The notes beneath the pieces were generated by a model that had not been told where the DNA came from, did no database searches, and worked only from the letters and a program-made list of their open reading frames with translations. From positions 6,602,501-6,666,500 of the forward strand of contig NZ_CP023202.1 of assembly GCF_000220705.2 (NCBI RefSeq): 64,000 bases of DNA, given 5' to 3'. This stretch comes from Streptomyces xinghaiensis S187 (lineage in GTDB: Bacteria; Actinomycetota; Actinomycetes; Streptomycetales; Streptomycetaceae). The translations under genes and the position numbers were made by a program. Below are positions 58,970-64,000 of the stretch, one piece after another (within the stretch, counting starts at the first letter, position 1; every line of letters begins with the position of its first letter).

Positions 58970-60466
58970 TTAAATCCGGTCGGGCACCGGGTTCCCCGCG
59001 GCGGCCACCGCGCGCCGTACGGGCAGCCGCGCCAGCAGCAGGAAACCGAGCGCGAAGAAGACCACCAGCGAGATGATCGCGTCCCGGTAGCTGCCCGTCA
59101 GCTGATACGTCAGACCGAACAGCAACGGGCCCAGCCAGCTTGTTCCCCGGTCGCTCATCTCGTAGGCCGAGAAGTACTCCGCCTCCTTGCCGCGCGGCAC
59201 CAGCTGGGAGAAGAGCGACCGCGACAGCGCCTGGCTGCCGCCCATCACCAGCCCGATCGCCGCCGCCAGCGCGAAGAACCACACCGGCGCGCCCGCGGGC
59301 AGGAAGTACCCGGCGGCGACGGTCAGGGTCCAGGCCGCGAGCGAGCCGAGGATGGTGCGCTTGGTGCCGTACCGGGCGGCCAGCCTCCCCATGCCGAGCG
59401 CCCCGAAGACCGCGAGCACCTGCACCAGCAGGATGGCGAGGATCAGCGTCGTCTGGTCCAGGCCCAGCTCCTCCGAGCCGTAGACCGACGCCTGCGAGAT
59501 CACCGTCTGCACACCGTCGTTGTAGAGGAGATACGCGACGAGGAAGAGCAGGGTCAGCGGATGCCGCCGCATGTCCCGCAGGGTGTCGCGGAGCTGGCGC
59601 CAGCTCTGCCCCACCGAGCCCGCCCGGACGGGGCCACCGGCCCCGGCGGCGGGGACATCGGCCGCCGGCGGCCGGTCGCGGAGCCGGCGCAGCGGGACGA
59701 TGGCGAACAGGCCCCACCACAGCCCGGCCGAGGCCAGACAGATCCGTACCGCCATGCCCTCGGAGATCCCGAGCGAGGCGTGGCCCGTGTACAGCGCGAG
59801 ATTGGCCAGCAGCACCAGCGCACCGGAGGCGTAGCCGAAGGCCCAGCCCCGCGAGGAGACGGCGTCCCGTTCCCCGGGCGCGGCGATCTGCGGCAGGAAG
59901 GCGTTGTAGACCACCATGGCCACCGAGAACGAGGCGTTGGCCACGACCAGCAGGAAGCCGCCGAGCAGATAGCGGTCGCCGGAGAGGAAGAACATGCCGG
60001 TGGTCGCCGCCGCGCCCAGGTAGGCGAAGAGGGCCAGCACCGGCTTCTTGCGGCCGGTCCGGTCCGCGACCGCCGCGGCCAGCGGCATCACCACCACCGA
60101 GACCAGCACCGACAGCGACACCGCGTACGCGAAGTAGGAGCCCGCCCGCACCGGTATGCCCAGCGGGTGCACATAGCCGCTCGCGTCGGCCGCGGCCCGG
60201 GCCACCGCCGTCAGATACGGGCCGAGGAACACGGTGACGACGCTGGTGGAGAAGACCGAGACCGCCCAGTCGTAGACGTACCAGCCGCGCTGCTCCCGCC
60301 TGCGCTCGGCGGCCGCCGCCGGGCCGGGCGCGTCCGCCGGACCGCCCGCTCCGCCGGCGGTCAGCGGATCACCGCCACCGGGCCCGAGACCCCCGCCGCC
60401 GCCCGCCGGGCCGGGGGGTGCGGTGGTGTCCGCGCCGCCGGCTCCGCCCGTGATCTCCGCGCCCAT
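58970..60466 (-). CDS. MFS transporter (UMF1/Atg22-like)
   Basis: 498 residues. A Gly-rich cytosolic N-terminus (about 55) is followed by about 11-12 membrane helices. AVADRTGRKKP between helices 2 and 3 is the MFS signature loop, and GWYVYDWAVSVFSTSVVTVFLGPYL opens the domain (quoted in part; YDWA is typical of the UMF1 group related to vacuolar Atg22). A probable efflux permease for amino acids or other small molecules. ATG at 60466. It lies 57 bases downstream of the GDPD gene on the same strand and may be cotranscribed with it. Confidence 0.85.
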   Translation of the reverse strand: MGAEITGGAGGADTTAPPGPAGGGGGLGPGGGDPLTAGGAGGPADAPGPAAAAERRREQRGWYVYDWAVSVFSTSVVTVFLGPYLTAVARAAADASGYVHPLGIPVRAGSYFAYAVSLSVLVSVVVMPLAAAVADRTGRKKPVLALFAYLGAAATTGMFFLSGDRYLLGGFLLVVANASFSVAMVVYNAFLPQIAAPGERDAVSSRGWAFGYASGALVLLANLALYTGHASLGISEGMAVRICLASAGLWWGLFAIVPLRRLRDRPPAADVPAAGAGGPVRAGSVGQSWRQLRDTLRDMRRHPLTLLFLVAYLLYNDGVQTVISQASVYGSEELGLDQTTLILAILLVQVLAVFGALGMGRLAARYGTKRTILGSLAAWTLTVAAGYFLPAGAPVWFFALAAAIGLVMGGSQALSRSLFSQLVPRGKEAEYFSAYEMSDRGTSWLGPLLFGLTYQLTGSYRDAIISLVVFFALGFLLLARLPVRRAVAAAGNPVPDRI

Positions 60467-60523
60467 GCGGCCCCCTCGCCCCGACCGTCGCCGCGGGGGT
60501 CGCGCCGCCGGGGCACGCCCGGG

Positions 60524-61297
60524 TCAGGCCCAGGCGCCTCGTTCGGTCAGCACCGTGCGCAGCGTCTCGATGTGATCGGTCATGATGCCATCCACCCCGA
60601 GGTCCAGAAGCGCCGCCATCCGCCCCGCGTCATTGACCGTCCACACGTGCACCTGCAGGCCCAGGGCGTGCGCGGCCCGTACGAAGGCCCGGTCCACCAC
60701 CCGCAGCCGCCCGTGCCGCTCCGGCACCTGGACGCAGACGGCACTGTGGCGGGAACGCGCCGGGAGCCGGTACGAGCGCAGCCGCAGGCCGAGGACGCCC
60801 CGGGTGCCGAGCGACGTCGCCAGGCGCGGGCCCCCCAGGAGCTGGGCCCGGGCCACCCGCGCCTCGGAGAAGGAGCCGACGCAGACACGGTCCCAGGCGC
60901 CGGTCCGGCGCAGCAGCCCGATCAGCGGGGCCAGGGCCGCCTCGGCCTTCACGTCCACGTTCCAGCGGGCCTCCGGGAACTCCTCCAGCAGCTCCTCGAA
61001 CAGCGGCAGCGGTTCCGTTCCCCCCACCCGGGCCCGCCGCACCCGGGACCACGGCAGCTCCGCTATCGCGCCGCGGGCGTCGGTGACCCGGTCCAGGGTC
61101 GCGTCGTGGAAGGCGACCAGCGCGCCGTCCGAGGTGGCGTGCACATCCGTCTCCAGATAGCGGTAGCCCGCGGCGACCGCCCGCCGGAAGGCGGCGTGGG
61201 TGTTCTCCAGGCCGTCCGCCGCACCGCCGCGGTGGGCGAAGGCGAGCGTGGCCGGATGGTCGAGGAAGGGATGGCGCACGGCCGGGTTCGGTCTCAC
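60524..61297 (-). CDS. Glycerophosphodiester phosphodiesterase
   Basis: 257 residues, TIM barrel of the GDPD family: FAHRGGAADGLENTH with the catalytic His and metal Glu near residues 18-32, TDVHATSDG with the second acid/His site, and a C-terminal VWTVNDAGRM...LGVDGIMTDHIETL. No signal peptide, so it acts in the cytosol on glycerophosphodiesters from phospholipid turnover, releasing glycerol 3-phosphate. GTG start with a GATACT -10 box six bases upstream (61304-61309), which predicts a leaderless transcript. Confidence 0.92.
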   Translation of the reverse strand: MRPNPAVRHPFLDHPATLAFAHRGGAADGLENTHAAFRRAVAAGYRYLETDVHATSDGALVAFHDATLDRVTDARGAIAELPWSRVRRARVGGTEPLPLFEELLEEFPEARWNVDVKAEAALAPLIGLLRRTGAWDRVCVGSFSEARVARAQLLGGPRLATSLGTRGVLGLRLRSYRLPARSRHSAVCVQVPERHGRLRVVDRAFVRAAHALGLQVHVWTVNDAGRMAALLDLGVDGIMTDHIETLRTVLTERGAWA

Positions 61298-61484
61298 GGC
61301 GGCAGTATCGCCGCCCCGGTGCACCCCGCGGACACCGGGCGGCCGGGCGGCGGGGCGGCTCCGCCCGTGCCCGTCCCGGCGTGCGCGGGTGACGTTCCGG
61401 CGTGCGCAAGGTTCGTTCCGGCGCCGACGGGCGTTGACGGCGAGCCCCCCGGGCGCGGGTGCCGGCCCGGGGGAACGGAGTGCC

Positions 61485-62285
61485 TCAGCCGGCCTCGCGG
61501 CAGCCGGTCTCCACACCCCCGGCCGTCGGCGCGCTCTCCGTCCGTGCGCTGTCCGTCCGTGCGCTGTCCGGCGCCGGGGCCCGGTCCTCCGCGCCCGGCG
61601 CTGCCGTCGTGCCGGAGACCCCGTTCCACCCGGGGACCCCTTCCGCGCCGGGCCCCGGGCCCGCCGCCTCCACGGGCGCCCCGGCCTGCCCCGGGACCGT
61701 GAACACCCGCAGGAAGAACTGGGCCAGCGGGCCGATGGCCAGCGCGTACGCCACCGTGCCCGCGCCCACCGAGCCGCCGAGCGCGTATCCCGTGGCCAGG
61801 ACCGCCAGTTCGATACCGGTGCGGATCAGCCGCAGCGAGCGGCCCGTGCGCCGGTGCAGCCCCGTCATCAGTCCGTCCCGCGGACCGGGGCCGAAGCGGG
61901 CCGCGATGTAGAGACCCGTCGCCGCCCCGTTGAGGACGATCGCGGCGGCCAGCAGCGGGACCCGCACCGCCATCCCCCGGACGTCGGGTGCGAGGGCGAG
62001 GGTGGCGTCCATCGCCAGCCCGATCACCACCACGTTCGAGACGGTGCCCAGGCCCGGCCGCTGCCGCAGCGGCACCCAGAGCAGGAGCACCGCCGCGCCG
62101 GTGAGGATCAGGACCGTCCCGATCGACAGGCCGGTGCGCTCGGCGACGCCCTGGTGGAAGACGTCCCACGGGTCGAGGCCGAGCTCGGCGCGCACCATCA
62201 GCGCCACGCTCACCCCGTACAGCACCAGGCCGGCATAGAGCTGGACAAGCCGCCGTGTCAGCCGGCGGTCCCCCGTTGTGGGCAC
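61485..62285 (-). CDS. YczE/YitT-family membrane protein
   Basis: 266 residues with about five membrane helices (about 12-30, 50-70, 75-95, 105-125, 150-195) and the family core GLDPWDVFHQGVAERTGLS and FGPGPRDGLMTGLHRRTG. The last 65 residues are a Pro/Ala/Ser tail. YczE-like proteins are proposed transporters. GTG start with AGGGAG seven bases upstream. It is divergent from a MocR-type regulator, the standard genetic pairing called YczR-YczE. Confidence 0.88.
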   Translation of the reverse strand: MPTTGDRRLTRRLVQLYAGLVLYGVSVALMVRAELGLDPWDVFHQGVAERTGLSIGTVLILTGAAVLLLWVPLRQRPGLGTVSNVVVIGLAMDATLALAPDVRGMAVRVPLLAAAIVLNGAATGLYIAARFGPGPRDGLMTGLHRRTGRSLRLIRTGIELAVLATGYALGGSVGAGTVAYALAIGPLAQFFLRVFTVPGQAGAPVEAAGPGPGAEGVPGWNGVSGTTAAPGAEDRAPAPDSARTDSARTESAPTAGGVETGCREAG

Positions 62286-62398
62286 GTGTGACTCCCTGAT
62301 GGTGATGGACGAGTGGTGCTACTGGCCTGGCGCGTGGCAGTCTGTGGCCCGGGACCTCGGCGGTTCCATGGCCAATTTCGGGAAGGTGGACCGGGAAG
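62286..62398. promoter_or_regulatory. Divergent YczE/MocR promoter-operator region
   Basis: 113 bases between the two divergent start codons, with repeated TGGxC and TGGTG elements (for example GTGGTGCTACTGGCC at about 62312-62326). MocR proteins of this type bind direct repeats here, but no single copy number can be fixed by eye. Confidence 0.5.
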
Positions 62399-63913
62399 AT
62401 GGGTCAGTGGACCTCGGCGGTGGGGGCCGCGCAGCTCGCCCGGCTGCTCCGCTCGCAGAACCACGGAGGCAACGGCACCACGGCCCCGGCCGGCCGCCGG
62501 GCGCCGGTCTACCGCGCCCTCGCCGACGGCGTGCGGCTACTCGTCCACGAGGGCCGGGTGCCCGTCGCCGCCCGGCTGCCCGCCGAGCGGGAGCTGGCCG
62601 CGGCGCTCTCCCTGAGCCGTACCACCGTCGCCTCGGCCTATGAGGCGCTGCGCGCCGAGGGCTTCCTGGAGTCGCGGCGCGGCGCCGGAAGCTGGACGAC
62701 CGTCCCGGCGGGCAGCCCGCTGCCCACCCGCGGTCTCGACCCCCTGCCGCCGGACGCCGCCGAGACGATGATCGACCTCGGCTGCGCGGCCCTGCCCGCC
62801 CCCGAGCCCTGGCTGACCCGCTCCGTCGAGGGCGCGCTCGGCGAACTGGCGCCCTACGCCCACACCCACGGCGACTACCCGGCCGGCCTCCCCGAACTGC
62901 GGCAGGTCCTCGCCGACCGCTACACCGCGCGCGGCATCCCGACCATGCCCGAGCAGATCATGGTCACCACCGGGGCCATGGGCGCCGTCGCCGCCATCTG
63001 CCATCTCTTCGCGGGACGGGGTGAGCGGGTGGCCGTCGAGTCGCCCAGCTACGCCAACGTGCTGCAGCTGATGCGCGAGGCCGGCGCCCGGCTCGTCCCC
63101 GTCGCGATGGCCGACGGGCTGGCGGGCTGGGACCTGCCCGCCTGGCGCGGGGTGCTGCGCGACGCCGCGCCCCGCATGGCCTATGTGGTGGCCGACTTCC
63201 ACAACCCCACCGGGGCGGTGGCGAGCGAGGACCAGCGGCGGCACCTGGTGGCGGCGGCCCGCTCGGCGGGCACGGTGCTCGTCGTGGACGAGACGATGGC
63301 GGATCTGCGCCTGGACGAGGACTTCGAACTCCCGCGCCCCGTGGCCTCCTTCGACCCGGCGGGCAGCACGGTCGTCACCGTCGGCTCGGCCAGCAAGGCG
63401 TTCTGGGCCGGGATGCGCATCGGCTGGGTGCGCGCGGCACCGGAGATCATCCGTTCCCTGGTCGCCGCCCGCGCCTACGCCGACCTCGGCTCGCCCGTAC
63501 TGGAGCAGCTCTCCGTCAGCTGGCTGATGCGCGGCGGCGGCTGGGACGAGGCCGTGGCGATCCGCTGCCGGCAGGCGCGGGAGAACCGGGACGCGCTGGT
63601 CGCCGCGGTGCGGCGGCACCTGCCGGGCTGGGAGTTCTCCGTCCCGCACGGCGGACTCACCCTCTGGGCGCGCACCGGCGGCCTCTCCGGCTCGCGGATC
63701 GCGGAGGCGGGGGTGCCGCTGGGGGCCAGGGTGCCGTCGGGGCCGCGCTTCGGTGTGGACGGGGCCTTCGAGGGCTACGTCCGGCTGCCGTTCACGGTGG
63801 GCGACGCGGTGGCCGACACGGCGGCGGCCCGCCTCGCGCAGGCGGCGCGGCTGGTCGAGACCGGGGCGACGGGCGCGGCCGCGGCGGCGGACTCACGGAG
63901 CCTGGTGGCCTGA
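62399..63913 (+). CDS. MocR-type transcriptional regulator with aminotransferase-like domain (YczR-like)
   Basis: 504 residues. GntR-type winged helix (about 35-100: LPAERELAAALSLSRTTVASAYEALRAEGFLE) fused to a fold-type I aminotransferase domain (about 120-480), with PLP lysine Lys333 in GSASKAFWAGMRIGW, FHNPTG and the D of VVDETMADL. The domain senses PLP or a PLP-linked effector and need not be catalytic. It is divergent from a YczE-like membrane gene, which it very probably controls. ATG with GGGAAG eight bases upstream. The C-terminal 25 residues are Ala-rich. Confidence 0.92.
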   Translation: MGQWTSAVGAAQLARLLRSQNHGGNGTTAPAGRRAPVYRALADGVRLLVHEGRVPVAARLPAERELAAALSLSRTTVASAYEALRAEGFLESRRGAGSWTTVPAGSPLPTRGLDPLPPDAAETMIDLGCAALPAPEPWLTRSVEGALGELAPYAHTHGDYPAGLPELRQVLADRYTARGIPTMPEQIMVTTGAMGAVAAICHLFAGRGERVAVESPSYANVLQLMREAGARLVPVAMADGLAGWDLPAWRGVLRDAAPRMAYVVADFHNPTGAVASEDQRRHLVAAARSAGTVLVVDETMADLRLDEDFELPRPVASFDPAGSTVVTVGSASKAFWAGMRIGWVRAAPEIIRSLVAARAYADLGSPVLEQLSVSWLMRGGGWDEAVAIRCRQARENRDALVAAVRRHLPGWEFSVPHGGLTLWARTGGLSGSRIAEAGVPLGARVPSGPRFGVDGAFEGYVRLPFTVGDAVADTAAARLAQAARLVETGATGAAAAADSRSLVA

Positions 63914-64000
63914 CGTCTGCGGCGGTCCGGCCGTGCCGGCCATCCGGCAGCCACCCGGCCGGCGACCCGGCGCCGCGCGGCGTGCGGGCGCCCGGCCCGC

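Overview
The window is high-GC DNA (roughly three quarters G+C by eye) with dense genes, strong third-position GC bias, frequent GTG starts and many 4-base ATGA or GTGA overlaps. Together with RbpA, a WhiB/Wbl protein, a conservon, F420-type oxidoreductase and paired P450s this indicates a Streptomyces or very close relative. The right end (GDPD, MFS, rbpA, fxsA, wbl, ppm, lnt) resembles a conserved chromosomal block of the genus; the left and middle parts look more accessory. About 57 protein genes are supported, plus one IS200/IS605-type TnpB element. I found no rRNA, tRNA or CRISPR array.

Layout. 1-7.3 kb: disaccharide phosphorylase with the end of a beta-phosphoglucomutase-like gene, a tandem universal stress protein, an SDR, a membrane-anchored AA10 lytic polysaccharide monooxygenase and a PLP aminotransferase. 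7.5-12.8 kb: a heme-oxygenase-fold protein, ChaB, an FAD monooxygenase, a Cys-rich copper-storage protein, a DHFR-fold reductase and a TetR regulator. 12.9-18.3 kb: a three-subunit molybdenum hydroxylase (PaoABC type) on the minus strand, divergent from its XdhC maturation factor, with a tandem TetR-like operator between them. 18.7-24.1 kb: a complete conservon, cvnA-B-C-D-E, followed by a second P450; the first P450 lacks the EXXR motif (CYP157-like) and the second is CYP154-like. 24.1-32.7 kb: an extracellular redox and polymer-degrading region with a two-domain laccase, the TnpB element, a ThuA+PQQ-dehydrogenase fusion coupled to a cupredoxin/Ig/3-keto-disaccharide-hydrolase protein, and a cutinase very close to known polyester (PET) hydrolases. 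32.8-48.7 kb: a TrkA-N ion-channel-like protein, an Ala/Gly:cation symporter, catalase, succinic-semialdehyde-type dehydrogenase, a DD-carboxypeptidase, a SCO0930-type lipoprotein, a PAS-GAF-SpoIIE phosphatase with its own kinase-type ATPase domain, and a DhaL-DhaM fusion without DhaK. 49-58.8 kb: Lrp regulator, amidohydrolase, lnt-ppm operon, F420 enzyme, Wbl, FxsA, RbpA with a readable sigma-R promoter. 59-64 kb: MFS transporter, GDPD, and a divergent YczE-like membrane protein/MocR regulator pair.

How they work together. Several modules act outside the cell and depend on copper or PQQ (LPMO, laccase, cupredoxin fusion, PQQ dehydrogenase), and the cytosolic copper-storage protein fits that copper economy. 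The ThuA-PQQ-cupredoxin-DUF1080 operon is the best candidate for an undescribed system: oxidation of a sugar to a keto sugar with electrons passed to copper, then cleavage of the keto-glycoside. The conservon is a membrane-associated GTPase switch with two P450s. Strong inverted-repeat terminators separate most convergent or adjacent units and support the operon boundaries given here.
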